Shown: piece after piece, positions 35,431-50,765 of the stretch
Layout: each line of letters opens with the position of its first letter
Numbering within the stretch: the stretch's first letter is position 1
Assembly (NCBI RefSeq): GCF_003473485.1
Contig: NC_053042.1
Coordinates: 9,568,501 to 9,632,500 of the forward strand
Length of the DNA: 64,000 bases
Direction: 5' to 3'
Origin: Medicago truncatula
Lineage: Eukaryota > Streptophyta > Magnoliopsida > Fabales > Fabaceae
Translations under genes and position numbers: made by a program
The notes under the pieces: generated by a model
Told to the model about the DNA's origin: nothing
The model's input: only the letters and a program-made list of their open reading frames with translations
Database searches by the model: none

Positions 35431-36111
35431 CATGGGCGGATCTACATAGTGGCTATGTAGGGCTAAAGCCCCACATGCGTTTTCCTTTTTTATTTTATTT
35501 TAATAATAGTAATAATACAAAGTGTTTTATACTTGAGTCCTGTAGAGTCATTTGTAACTTTTGACGTGAAAAAATTATTGAGAATGATTGAGTTTTATCC
35601 AAATAATTTTATAGAAGTGTTGGAAGTGGCGTTATGCCATCAACTTAAGAATTATGTTACAAATGTTCGATCTGATCCAAAATTTGCTAAGTTGAAGGGG
35701 CTTCCAGATCTTTGTGGAAACAAATAAGTGCAACACATTTGTTTTGGTTTATAAACTTTTGAAGTTGGTTTTGCTCTTGCCGATAGCAACTGCAAGTGTT
35801 AAACGTGTTTTTTCAGCTATGAAAATTGTGAAGAGTAACCTATGTAACAAAATGGATGATCAATGACTAAATGACCGTATCGTAACTTATATAAAAAGAT
35901 ATGATCTTTTAACAATAAGCAATGATATTATTTTAGCTCATTTTCAACAAATGGATAAGAGATGATTTTCATTGTAATGTATTGTATCAAACGATGTTAT
36001 TTCATATTTTTAATATAGTTTGCATTATATTGTTCAAAAAAAATATAGTTTGCATTATTGTTTCTTTGAAATTTTAATCTCACATATACTAAAAGTCTGG
36101 ATCCGCCCCTG
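35431..36111 (+). mobile_element. hAT transposon, deletion derivative with 8-bp target duplication
   Basis: The ends are CATGGGCGGATC and, inverted, CAGGGGCGGATCC. Perfect 8-bp direct repeats TGAATATA lie at 35423-35430 and 36112-36119. The 681-bp element keeps the 3' part of its transposase gene (separate entry) and has lost the rest. It is related to the shorter element at 12619-13084, sharing the block around GGGCTAAAGCCCCACAT and the right-hand end. Confidence 0.92.
35533..35965 (+). pseudogene. hAT transposase C-terminal remnant
   Basis: 35533-35727 reads VALCHQLKNYVTNVRSDPKF and LKGLPDLCGNK. After a +1 frameshift, 35753-35965 reads KLLKLVLLLPIATASVKRVF and FSAMKIVKSNLCNKMDD, then IVTYIKRYDLL. 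This is the hAT dimerisation domain of TTF-type/zinc-finger plant transposases. A TGA at 35864-35866 and the frameshift make it dead. Confidence 0.85.
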
Positions 36112-36119
36112 TGAATATA

Positions 36120-37330
36120 AAATAGGTTTTTGGCCAAAAAGTACACATCGTAACGGGTTATCCTAGGGAGTGTAACCGGTTACATGATGCCACTTCCTAG
36201 TGTGCAACCGGTTGCACACTTAGTGTAATCGGTTATCAGTGCTAAAAACACAGTTTTTCGAGGCATGGCAGTTGTAGTAACCGATTTCATAGCTTAAAAA
36301 TATATTCTAGCAGAAAGTGCAAGCACAAACACATACATTAACTTAATGGGGAAATCCTAACATGGATAAAATCATACTATCAGTTATCTTATTATGTCAC
36401 CCAACACGTACTCATAAATTTCATTGGTGTTTCTCTTATGTTATTGTTTGGTGCCGTTTGATTCAGTTAGTAAAATAAAAACCACAAACCAAACCTGAGT
36501 CAAAAAATGACCAAAATACATCTAAATTATATACGATTTTCTACGATTTTGGTTTGAGTTTGTTTGAAGTTTTTTTATTGAGTTGATTAAGTTCTGAACG
36601 CCCCTAATTATCCCCTACTCGTGTTGTTCTCTTTAGTTGTTTTTCTTAAAAAAAAATAACGTAAGTTACATAGTTTTATGATGGCATTTGTGCACATTCT
36701 TTCAACTGTTGGGTTTATTTTCCTTTTCTAAGTTTGAAGACCATAGTTTTTGTTTTGATAAGCACGCCGTTGTAGTTACACGCAAGTTTGCACGAGTTGA
36801 CCTTCACAAAGCACAAAATATTATTTTTTTTGGAGTTGAAGCAAATAGGTTATTCTGGGATCACACAAAATCCGATATTATTTTGCTTAAATTGGGGAGA
36901 AAGAAACTAAATGCAATTATTTTCACTATGTTTTTTCTTTGCAAAAGTGATTATTTTTTTATGGCATTATTTTTACGATATATTGTGTAGCTATTTTGTA
37001 TTTTTATGAGGGTTTTTGGGTTTTTATTTCCTTAAAAAAACATTAGGGTTTTATTTTTTTTTGAGAGGAAACATTAGGGTTTTTATTTTTAATATTTTTG
37101 ACTATTTATTTATGGTTAATGAAAATCAATTTAGTCCATTACCTCAGGAGACATCATATCATGTGTGTATATAAAGTTGACTTTGACAATGCAGAACTTT
37201 ATTTATTTCGATAAAATATAATATAATTTTAAAGTCAATCTTTTCCTTTCATAAAAAAGGAAGTCAATCTTTTTCCGCATGGAAAATCAAAATATGAGAT
37301 TTCCTTATAAATAAATAATCTATAACTAGG
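36120..37330. other. Intergenic upstream of spermine synthase
   Basis: Near 36150-36290 there are several CCGGTT-containing palindromes, including the perfect 18-bp TGTGCAACCGGTTGCACA (36201-36218) and TGTAACCGGTTACA. The rest is AT-rich, with ATTAGGGTTTTATTTTT repeated at about 37042 and 37074. No gene is seen. Confidence 0.5.
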
Positions 37331-37332
37331 AC

Positions 37333-37340
37333 TATATATA
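37333..37340 (+). promoter_or_regulatory. Possible TATA box of spermine synthase
   Basis: TATATATA lies about 157 bases before the start codon in GC-poor sequence. The spacing suits a plant TATA box with a leader of about 130 bases. No transcript evidence is available. Confidence 0.35.
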
Positions 37341-37392
37341 GGAAAGGATTTCATGTGATATGTGAATTATATTTGTAATTGAAATTCCTGGT

Positions 37393-37496
37393 ATGATTTA
37401 TGTCATTTGGACTTCATATTTTAATCTTAGTACTATTATCATTGCTTTACATACTATAATTCCTTCTTTGAGGCTAGAGTTGGAAGAAAAAAATTA

Positions 37497-37497
<1 letters not shown>
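37393..37497 (+). promoter_or_regulatory. Upstream ORF overlapping the spermine synthase start
   Basis: An ATG at 37393 opens a 34-codon frame that ends in TAA at 37495-37497. The final A is also the first base of the main ATG at 37497-37499 (TAATG). If transcription starts before 37393, ribosomes would have to reinitiate or bypass this frame. Polyamine genes such as AdoMetDC are known to be controlled by uORFs; the link here is inference. Confidence 0.4.
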
Positions 37498-40639
<3,142 letters not shown>

Positions 40640-40867
40640 TTTGCATTATTTTTCAAGGCCCTCAATTACCAGCTTCTTGTCACAGGAATAGTTATTCCGA
40701 GTATTTTTATACGGCGTCTACAAACGATATGTTAGAATTGTAATAACCCTACTCATTTCTGTTACTTTCATGGATATATAATAGTTGGGAATGCAATAAT
40801 GCCCATAAGAATGTAGTTGGAACTAAAACATTTCATATATGCTTTTCTAAGTTTTCAATCTCGAATC

Positions 40868-40972
40868 AGGGGAATGAATAGCTCAACTGATTTGAACTAA
40901 GAGTTTTATAGGTTCAAACTTGGCAAAGGTGAAAAGTATTAACCTAGCAACTAATTACTTCAAAAAAAAATC
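40868..40972 (+). mobile_element. SINE-like fragment after spermine synthase
   Basis: It has the A-box-like TAGCTCAACTGATTTGAAC, the B-box-like AGGTTCAAACTTGG and an A-run at about 40961. It lies between the convergent spermine synthase and CNGC genes. Confidence 0.55.
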
Positions 40973-41405
40973 ACAGAAGTTTTCAATCCCATACATACAT
41001 GTAACTACGGGATATGAATGTTAAAACTCATCTTGCGCCTATAGGAGTTGACAGTGGTTATAAAAACTTGAGGATTAACCCTCATTGTTCCTATGATTGA
41101 GATTGATTCCCAGAGTGTTGGGCAACAAACAAACATGATTCTAGCGTGAAGGAAAAAATGAGAAGCATATTGTACGTCCGCCCCTGGAAATACGGTCTCT
41201 ACTTCACAAGCCTTCACGAGGTCAGACCAAGCATTCAAGAAGAAATTAATAGAAAGCAAAATTTACCAAAAGATTATTTAATAACATATATTTACATAAA
41301 AAACTTCATTGAAAATTTAATATGGACACCATATTCTACCAAAATGTCATTGCATGTTCACCTTTTCTAACTAAACCAGACATATCCAACCACATCAACT
41401 ATACA

Positions 41406-44400
41406 CTATTGTTCATCATCAGTAAAGTTAGGTTCTTCAGGCTTCTGAAGCAATATAGCAGGCATTCTCTCTAGCGCCCTTGTCTTCCTTGCGGTGCGAC
41501 TTCGTCGCAATAATCTGAGTGCGTTAGCAGCAAACCTAGAAGCATATATGGTGGCACCTAAACTTGTTGTGTTACCGCCAGTCTTTGCCAATGCATCTTG
41601 CAGTCTATTCTCCTCTTCATCGAGCGACTCTTCAAGTTTCTTTTTGCTGTAGCGCCTCCATGCAGCTTGTATAAAACATGCAGCCCATGTGCGCCAGTGT
41701 TGCGAGTAGAATCTGAAAGTGTGGCGAAGCTGCTTGCTATGAAGGCGCCGGAATTGAGACGCCACAAACTTCAGATCGTCGGCTTTTAGCGCAAAGGCTT
41801 CAACTTCTATGATTGTTCTGACTGTCCTAGTGGATATGGGAAGGTTGTATGAGGGACGAGGATCTAAGGCCCATGTGAGAAGCTCCTCTCCACAGAAGTC
41901 GCCGGCTTTTAAGTACTCGGAATTGAAGAAGCCGGTTCGTCCACCGTTAGTTGTTATGGTCAATAGCTTGCCTCGCATTATGAAGAGCATCTCATCAACG
42001 GGATCTCCTTCTCGGACAACATAGCTTTGTTCTGTGTAAAGCACTGGTTTAAGACGGTCACACATTGCGTCCAAAAGTTGTTCGTCCATTTTCTCAAACA
42101 TTGGCACCTAAAGGTCATACACAACAGAGAAAAATATTTGGTTATTATTACAAAATGTTAAATGAAATATCAACTATGTAATCTTTGATCTTCCAATAGT
42201 GATGATATTTTGTTTGCATTGCAAGGGTTGTCATTGAAAGTCATAAGAATTTCTTTCGATATACTGAATCAAGTAAAGAGATGATTAAAAAAATTGGAAA
42301 AACTTACCCTCATCAACAAATCCAAGCAAAGATGACGCTTAATGTCCCTTCGTAAATCTTTAGGAAGATCACGAACTAAATTGTCTTCATTTACACCTCT
42401 AGTTTCTTGCCATTTGTACTGATCATACCGCCTGATTCGCTCTCTAAGGTCGTCAGGAAGCAATCTATGAGACATCCACTGTTCTGCATCCCTCCTTTTT
42501 ACTCTCATCTCCTCCAATCTTGTTTGTGTTGACTGCAAATATGTCTGTTTCAAAACAAATCAAGTAGAATCCGTTAAAACCTAGAAGAAAGTAACCTAAT
42601 AAAAGCATGACACAGGTGTCTAAATATTAATGTGAGTTTCTCATGGCAAATTAAAACTCAAAAACAACTATGCTTCTACTCCTTTTCCTTCCTTCCATCC
42701 TGATAACAAAATGTCCCACATTTTGCTTTATTTGTAACCACAGAAGACAAATAAAGTTTAGTTATATATCAGACAACAATCATCACATGACCTAAAATAA
42801 TGTGATAGAATATTGATCATAATGCACAAAGAAACACCATCATAACTGATGGGCTTAATGGTTACATTCACAATACACCGTTAAATTGTAGCATATGAAT
42901 ACAAAAAATCTCAACTGCGAAATTTTTGCGCGTATGCATGGACAGTTATGATTATACTAGTTTAGTACATTAAACTAATTTACATTTTTATCCATTCCCT
43001 ACTACAAAATTTTCTACGCATGAAAACAAAGGAAAACTGCAACTTCTATTGCATGTTGTAGCATCGGTCATAAATGATTTATTTTAGGTAACATAGTAAG
43101 TTATGAAGATACAGATGACCATATATGAATATTCAACTTCACAAAGAGGCCAGGGAACTTGCAGTCCTTTTAATAACTCTTTAAACAAAGCATTTAGTTT
43201 TAAAAAAATTAAAATGAAAAAATTTTTGTTTGGATAACTTGTTTTAAGCATAGTTTTTCAAAATTATATTTTATGCAACAGTGTGTAAAAACTAAAACCA
43301 AATCACAATCAAAGAAGGCCAAAAATTTTGGGGTATTATCTAAATAAAAATTAGTTTGATTTTCCTACAAAGAAAAGAATTATAAAACTAACTTTTGGAA
43401 TCACAAAAGGTAAAATGGGCACCGGAAATCAAGTATACAAAATTGAATTGAAGATCAATAAATAGTGTGTCACGGCTTCATTGAATGATTAAAAGAAACT
43501 TTGGAGTTATTTACTACATACCTGCATATTTCCAATGAGGAATGAAAATAACACCAAACCAGCTATGGCAATGAAAATTGCAAAACAGATTTCCCAAAAA
43601 TCAGTACTTGTTGCGAGGTTCTGACCAAGAGAACTGCAATAAAGGATGAATAAACAATTACAAAATATAAGATAATGACTTATAGTAAAATTATATAGCA
43701 ACATAATATGATTTGCTTTAATGTATAAGTTCATATAGTATGCTGAAAAAAAAAGAATCAATGAAGCACACCTTAAATTTTTTAGGCCCCACCAAAAACA
43801 GTAGAAGAGTTTTGAGGGAAAATCTCTCGACTCCACAACACCAGATTGAAGGGCATCAAGGAAAATTCCAAAATCAAATAGTTTTTTATCTTCCTCCTGT
43901 ATTGGGCAAGAATCATTCAAGAATTTCGCAATAGACTTAAAACCTCCCCGAGGATTGCAATGCATATATGCCGTGTTACACATGATATTACTTCGACACG
44001 CTTCTTGCCAGCATGTGGTTTCTCGTTCTATGGAAAACAAGTACCAAAAGGCACCAAGGACCTAAACAAAACAAATAAATTAGCACTCAGAAGGATATGG
44101 AGATGACATCATTTCAAACATCCATCAATACTGTAATTTTGTGATAAGAAATGCGACATCAATGTGCCAGATTTAAGAATACATATTTGGCAATAAAATA
44201 AAGTGATACATACATCACTTTGAAACTACAGTTTCATACATAGTGGCCTATGAAGCATGAACACAAACACATTCCATAGCAGCACTTCAAGAATGATACA
44301 AATGACGAAGAATCCATGGACAAGTCTATATGCTTCATAAGTGACCATAAACAAAATGCACAAAAATTGTCTAATTGTCTGATCGACATACAGAGGAAAA

Positions 44401-47080
44401 TGCAAAAGATTAGTTCAGACTCTGCAGACACAATCACAAAACTTAAGCTTGAACTTTATTTGTTCATACTCTGCAGACAAATGGTTTTATTTTATATTAT
44501 AACCGGTCCCTTCACGCAAGAGCCCTAGGGGTCTGAAACATGGGCAATGCACAAAACCTTGATACTAATTGATTGTTCAAAGAAACACTGATACTACGTT
44601 ATGAATTAATTAGCAATCACAAAAGCTTAAGCTGTTAGGTGATGAAACATGAATAGGCTTATTTCATTTATAAGAAAACAAAAAAACAAAGAAGTGTTCC
44701 AGTAGGATTCTTCAGGTGTGACAGACCATGAAAAGGATCTGCCATAACTTTATGGTACAAGATCTATCAGATTATGTCTCTACTCTAAGAACAATGTTTA
44801 CAAATTACTAAAATGCAACTTCCTAGGGAGAACAACTTGCAAGAAACAACTCTCAAAAGTAATGATACTAACTACTAAACCCAAGCCAACTAGGAATCCT
44901 TGAGACTTCCAAATACAACAATATAACAGTAGAACTCTTAAATAACATAATACTTCCTCCGGTCCTATTTACAAGAAACAATTTACTTTTTAGATACATT
45001 AAATAATTTATGTATTTGATTTAGGTTCTTGATTAGATACACACATTCTTCAATGTATCTAAAAAGTCAATTTTCTCTTGTAAATAGGACCGGAGGGAGT
45101 ATGACCTAAATAATGTCCATAAAAATAAACTTAAAAAATTTAATAAAATATCTTAAATCCATATAGTTATTGATTGTTTTCTTTTTATTGTCCAGTATCA
45201 TCATGCTATCTATGTCATCAATCGTAAATATTGAGTGGAACAAAATATGTACTTTCACTTAAAGAAACATATTTTGGCCAATTCATCTCTTATAGCTTCA
45301 TTGAATTAAGACAGGTCCAACAATTAAAATCTCAAAAAAATATTCACAAGAACTCTTTAGTACCATAAAATCTTGGAAAAAGAAATATAATAGTTATTCA
45401 CAATTACTAGAGTTTGTGTGAGGGAAAGGCGGAAAATATATGGCTCATGGGAGAAGAGAGCGGGATAAATGTAACTATTACTATGACTGAAAGACTTTAA
45501 CCTATTGATCAGACAAAATGAACTTGCTGGTAGAATAAAACCACCGGCACAAAATTAAAAAGGTATATAATTGACTGATTTAAAAGAAAAAACCTGTGAA
45601 CCCAGAAATAGAATGTAAATAATTCGAACAAACATATAATAGAAATAAATATTGCCAAAAATAATTCCATAAAAACATATGTGAGAAGAATGTAGTAAAA
45701 GACTTACATGGCTTGCAAGCATGTAAAGTAACAGATTGAATGCAGCTCCCGCCCAAGCTGTTTCAGTGAGAATGCCGGATGTTCTTGTAACTTCTTTATA
45801 TAATGGAATTATCCGTATTAAACGAGGCACATATTGGAAGATAACAACAACTTTCAGCAAGTTCTTTGTATTGAGTGATTGAAAGCCGCTCATCTTTGGG
45901 ATGATAACTAGAATCACCACCTAGCAATATTTTATCAGGTAGAGTCAATAAGCTTACAAATGAACACGTAATAATGTAAAATATTGAATCTAAGTCTCAT
46001 AAACCCTTAACATATTAACAGGGCATACCTGTGGGAGTGGAAGAATCGCAAGAATGTCAACTAAGAAATATGATGACAGATACCTCTTAGCAATTACCCA
46101 CGAATCATCGATCAAAACACCTCTTCCAAATACTCGAGAAGAAGGAGCAATGAATCCAGTACGAAACTGGAAAATCATGTGGATTATATAAAAAACATCA
46201 GAGAAAGTTCTCAAAAAAGTGGCTGTAATCTCCATCCCTCTGTCCAGTGAAAGGCATTTATTTTCACCATCAATCACAGGGACATAAAAGAACAAAGGAT
46301 CCAATGATACCGCAATAACACATAACAAGACAAATATCTTGTTCCACTTTTGAAGGAAGGTACCCTGCGGATCGAGGATTTTCCTTTTTGAACCAAAATT
46401 TCGAGAAAGAGCATTGTCATAGTGATAATGGTCAAACGTTGATCTGAACCTCTTTATCCTCTCAGAACCAGATTCAAGTCCCCTTTGAAACTTCTCAGAA
46501 AATGAACTTATTGTACTTCTAAATCTCCCTGACTGTGTTGTCTTAAATGCAGGATAATTTCTCTGAGAAACCTCTGCATTAGAATCCTGAAACCTGAACA
46601 TTACAAAAAAAAAAAAAAAAACAGAAACTTAATGGATGATTCTAATGTATGTAGCATCAACACTTCAGATTAAAGGCATGTTGGTGCTTGACATGACACA
46701 TGTGATGACATTTCAATTACTTCCATTTTCTTAAATTATCATTGAAGAAAAGTGTCCGTGTCAGTGATTCTGCCCGTGTTTCATAGATCAAATATTCCTC
46801 TACACAAGACGGCCTAATCAAATATATAGACTAAACAACTAAACTTCACAAATTTAAAAGCTTTAACATTTTGCAAATTTCGGAGCACTTTGATGTGGAG
46901 GAGTGGTAACTGAAAGATTGGTTCTTAGTCTCTGAATATTTAGATAAACAAAAGAACAGCATCAACAGTAAATGCTTCTAAAATTACCTAAGACAGCAAC
47001 AAAAAATCACAACAGAATGTAAATTAACGCGTGCATAACCAAACTCACCTAACAAACTTCTCTTGCTGAAAGGTACTCAT
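41406..47080 (-). CDS. CNGC1: Cyclic nucleotide-gated ion channel, CNGC1 type (group I)
   Basis: This is a plasma-membrane Ca2+-permeable cation channel controlled by cyclic nucleotides and calmodulin. Seven coding exons on the minus strand are 47049-47080, 46029-46593, 45708-45920, 43772-44061, 43522-43633, 42308-42544 and 41406-42107, total 2151 bases, 716 residues, the length I recall for Arabidopsis CNGC1. Visible parts are MSTFQQEKFVRFQD, ILDPQGTFLQKWNKIFVLLC, the RTGFIAPSSRVFGRG loop, the pore with the selectivity residues GQN (about 370-372), the C-linker MRVKRRDAEQWMSHRLLP, the phosphate-binding cassette GEELLTWALDP (about 556-566) and the IQ-type calmodulin site FIQAAWRRY (about 628-636). 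The protein ends NFTDDEQ. The symbol means group I, CNGC1-like, by resemblance; exact orthology was not tested. Confidence 0.95.
44953..45099. mobile_element. Stowaway MITE in a CNGC intron
   Basis: Terminal inverted repeats CTTCCTCCGGTCCTATTTAC and, inverted from the right end, CTCCCTCCGGTCCTATTTAC are flanked by TA on both sides. The 147-bp length and CTCCCTCCG-type ends define a Tc1/mariner-related Stowaway element. Confidence 0.9.
46634..46790 (+). repeat. Dispersed GTGTC-rich intronic repeat, copy 2
   Basis: It lies in the first coding intron of the CNGC gene. It begins TGTAGCATCAACACTTCAGA and contains AAGGCATGTTGGTGCTTGAC, TTTCTTAAATTATCATTG and AGTGTCCGTGTCAGTG. It is the same family as 39780-39925. 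Confidence 0.6.
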
Positions 47081-47855
47081 AACTGCAGCCTATGATTCTT
47101 ACTGATTACCTCCTATCGTTGCTTCAAATTCTCAATGCATACTCCTGAAACGAAAAGCGACATTGACAATTAGAATATGAGATACTCCATGTATCAAACG
47201 AAGCACAAGCTTAACCATGTATACAACAATGAATGAAACATGTGTTCAGTATTGACTGATACAAATTAAATATCGCATTGAATTGAAAATTTACAGTAAA
47301 TTGTACATTAAACTTACTTTAAAGACTAAAAACACTCAAACATATCTCATTGCATTTCAAACTCAATTTTAATCAAATAAATTTTACAAAATCATCAATT
47401 GCATTAAAATCACAATCATGCTCTTCAAATGTTCAAACCAAACACCCAAAATAATCAATTCAAACTTAAAACACGGCGTCATTCCTTTCTTAGAAAAATC
47501 AACAACAAAAAAAGTGAAAAGATAACTACAAATTTAACCCCAAATTAACTCACACAACATCAAATATAATTCCAAATGGTAAATGTGTCCCCTTTCAAAA
47601 TCAAAATCCAAAATTGATTAAACTAACACATTGATTAAACACACCAAATATATAAAAATGTCCCCTTTAAAAATCCAATCAAAATTTGTTCAAATTATAA
47701 TATAACCACATTGATCAAACACAGGTTAATGGATTGCTTTAAGTGGTAAAAGATTGAAGCCCCTTAAGCAAGTGGTTAGTGGTTTAGATTTGATCACTGA
47801 CCCTCGCGTGTGAAAAAATTCCGTTGAAAACAGAAAACACAACTTGCATGCCTTG

Positions 47856-47919
47856 TTGTTATGGTACTGTTCTCGATACTGTTTTCAAGTAAACAGTATC
47901 GAAAACAGTGTCATAACAA
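47856..47919. repeat. Hairpin-forming inverted repeat in the CNGC leader intron
   Basis: The 29-base arms at 47856-47884 and 47891-47919 (second arm begins AAACAGTATCGAAAACAG) pair at about 25 positions around a 6-base loop. It may be a tiny MITE or a structured RNA element. Confidence 0.7.
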
Positions 47920-48030
47920 TAGTATAATCTAGAAAACACTATATCAAATAATCATTTGTTGAAACATGAAAAACAATAATGAAGAGAAAGAAAAAAAAAA
48001 CTAGACATACCGCAAGAGAAATGGAAGCGA

Positions 48031-48056
48031 ATTGAGAGAGAGAGAGAGAGAGAGAG
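48031..48056 (-). repeat. (GA)n/(CT)n microsatellite in the CNGC leader
   Basis: About 12 uninterrupted GA units, followed by GTGTGTG. In transcript sense it is a CT run, common in plant 5' leaders. Confidence 0.85.
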
Positions 48057-48550
48057 TGTGTGAAATGAAAAAAGAGTGTATGAATATGCAAAGGAAAGTT
48101 CTCGGAAAAGAGTAAGAAAGCGACAGATGATAGTAACTGAAATCGCATACAGTCACGGGTATCGATAAAGATGAAAATTGAGAGAACAAAAAGTAATTTT
48201 AATAAATTTTTGGAAGTTTGGTTTGGTGGGAAGGAAACGGATAGAGATATGAGTGGAGAATGAATGTGTATGTTTGCAATGCAATTTGTGAAAAAAGTTG
48301 AGAGGGAAAAGTTATTCATGTGAGTGGATGTGGGTCCTACTTTTTAAGGTTTGAAAATTTGTGAGAAGTTTTGTCTGTGTTTGCAGTTGGTTTTGGTCAG
48401 TCAAGTACGTTTTGTTGACAAAGGGGTGTCATTATGAAGTTAATGACTCTAATTCAATAAGTATCCAATGACCAACTAGTAGATTTAGACCATGAGTAAT
48501 GTTATTCGTAGGTCAAATCTTTATCTTGGTTTCTGAATGTATAATAAATA

Positions 48551-48806
48551 CTCCATCCGTTTTAAAATAAGTGTCGTTAGTCAATTGTACATAGATTAAT
48601 GAATGAAATAAAGTAGTCAAATGTCATAGCAATTTTACTAAAATAAACTTACTTTATAAGAACAAGACAATCTTAAAGTTGCATTGAAAATTATGTGAGA
48701 GAAAAAAGTTTGAGTAAAATTAAAGTTGTATTGGAAATGTAAAATGACATTCATTTTAAAACAATTTTTTTTTATTAAAGTGACACTCATTTTAAAATAG
48801 AGGGAG
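48551..48806. mobile_element. Stowaway-like MITE upstream of CNGC
   Basis: The left end CTCCATCCGTTTTAAAATAA and the inverted right end CTCCCTCTATTTTAAAATGA are flanked by TA on both sides; 256 bp, no ORF. Related half-ends occur at about 48990 (AGAGGGAGTA) and 49691 (TACTCTCTTCGTCTC). Confidence 0.8.
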
Positions 48807-48809
48807 TAC

Positions 48810-50480
48810 TTGCTGTAATGTTTTATTCGTAGGTTAAAAATTTCATTCATGTGATGATGAGTGGGTTAATTATCTAATGAATAGTTTAATGAATACTATA
48901 AATGAATAGTATAATGAATAAAAAGTTATCTAATTTATAATAAGATGCATTAACTATCTAATAAACCTAAAAGTTAATTGTTTCTTATAATAAGGATCAG
49001 AGGGAGTATTTTTTATCAAAATTTTCAAGTAGTTTTTTATTGTGTACTTTGTTAGTTGAAAGGAAAATACTAATGAATGTCCTTGGGGTATTAGTTAAAG
49101 TAACTTTACAACAAAAAGGTGTGTAATTATTGATAAGACAAAAGTAAATACTTGCATTTCCAAAATGAAATTTTTATTAATAGATTCTTTAATCATTGCC
49201 CTTAAGACACTGGTTAGCAAAACCTTAATTTTAATAGTGTCTGACGTTAAAATAATACTTTAATGTTGACAATAGCTCTTTTTATTTTATAAAGACTGAT
49301 ATGATAGTATGTATATTGAAAGATTGATATGATAATAATAAAAGAGCATTTTAGAGTTAAGGATTATTTTGACTTATAAAATACTCAATCAATGACTATT
49401 TTAAAAGTTTGATACATTGAAGAACTATTGTGATTATTCGTTATATATTCATAGATAAAAATTACTATTTGTTCTATATTTATACAACTATTTTGTGATG
49501 ATTTTTTGGACAACTTTCTTGTTCTCTTTTTATTGGTCAACACAATATAAAGAGAAATAAAAAAGGAGAGCAATAATAATAGAATATGAATATAGAGTTA
49601 TTCAAAAATTATTACAAAATTATTGAACAAATATCATTTCGCTTAGATTATATACATTCAATTCTCGTGAAACACCCTATTTATTTTTGAATACTCTCTT
49701 CGTCTCAAATTAGATATTCCTTATGAGTTTTACACGATCGTTAAAAAAATTACTAATAATAATTTAATTGTGTTTTAGTCGGTTTTGATCAATCAAGTAA
49801 GTTGGGTGTCATTGTGAAGTGAATGACTCCACCAATCCAACCAAAGTATCCAATGAAAGATCAACTAGTTGATTATTTATTGAATTCTCGTGGAATCCCT
49901 TTATTCTCAAGTAGTACTTTTTTTTTAAAAAGGAAGTAGTACTATAAACAAAATATTCATTAATTTTATGTATTTGATTAATAAGATAGAGAAAATTATC
50001 ATTTTTCAAGAAAAAAATAATCAATATGATAATTTATGTTAAAAATAGTGAGACATTTATTGCTTCTTATCCTATTCAATGTTGCATAGGTTAGAAAAAT
50101 CTTTTGATTATAATACTCCATCTTCTCAAATTATATAAGATATTTTAACAAAATATGTCAGTCTTTATGTTATTTTATAGTATCATTAAGCTCCTCTAAA
50201 AAGAATCAATAAACTATTTAATTCTTTTAAATTATATTTCTCATACCATCAATAAAGAATATTTTTGTAAAGTAATTCATCATTTCTCTTTTCCACACCA
50301 CATTAACTATATTACAAAAAAGTTTGAAAACTTAATAAAGAAATTATTATTCTTTAAAAAAAACAGACTTCAATTTTCAATACATTAAATGCACAAACTT
50401 TCATAAAATATTACTACTTTGGGTGCTTAAAGGGTGTCACACGGGCATTCGTTAACATTTCCTATAATTTAAATAGTTTT
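48810..50480. other. Intergenic, no gene seen
   Basis: AT-rich sequence with fragments of MITE ends. The stretch at about 49775-49870 repeats the CNGC upstream stretch at 48390-48485 (shared GGTGTCATT-TGAAGT-AATGACTC, AGTATCCAATGA, GATCAACTAGT type words), indicating a local duplication. Confidence 0.5.
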
Positions 50481-50756
50481 GGCTAAAATGCATTTTTTGT
50501 CTCCTAAGTTTCAAAATGTTTCGATTTTGGCCTCCTATTAAAAAGAATAGCAATTTTGGCTTCTTTCGTCCCAAAATTGTAGAGAAGGCGCCACGTGTCT
50601 CAAAACAGGGGCCATAGTCGCAACTTTTTGAGAAGATAAGGGGTCAAAAGATAGAGCATATTTTTCTAAACATGGGGTTACTTTTGCCATTTTTTTTAAT
50701 AGGGGATAAAAAACGCAACATTTTAAAACTTAGGGAGCGAAAAGTGCAATTTAACC
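50481..50756. mobile_element. Mutator-like MITE with 9-bp target duplication (second)
   Basis: The ends are GGCTAAAATGCATTTTTTGT and, inverted, GGTTAAATTGCACTTTTCGC. Direct repeats AATAGTTTT lie at 50472-50480 and 50757-50765. The arms are more diverged than in the element at 13491-13800 but share the GGYT(A)AA-TTGCA terminus and the inner GCCACGTGT word, so they are distant relatives. Confidence 0.8.
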
Positions 50757-50765
50757 AATAGTTTT

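Larger units (their letters stand above)
47081..48300 (-). other. CNGC 5' leader with probable intron
   Basis: On the minus strand a leader exon near 48010-48200 ends at a good donor (GTATGT at 48004-48009). The acceptor TTTCAG lies at about 47146-47151, and the second leader exon runs to the start codon at 47080. A (CT)n run (48031-48056 on the plus strand as GA) lies in the first leader exon. A long hairpin lies in the intron at 47856-47919. The structure is inferred from splice signals only. Confidence 0.5.

Noticed and set aside
41598-42024. Plus-strand frames opposite the last CNGC exon
   Set aside because: Antisense shadows of a strongly conserved coding exon.
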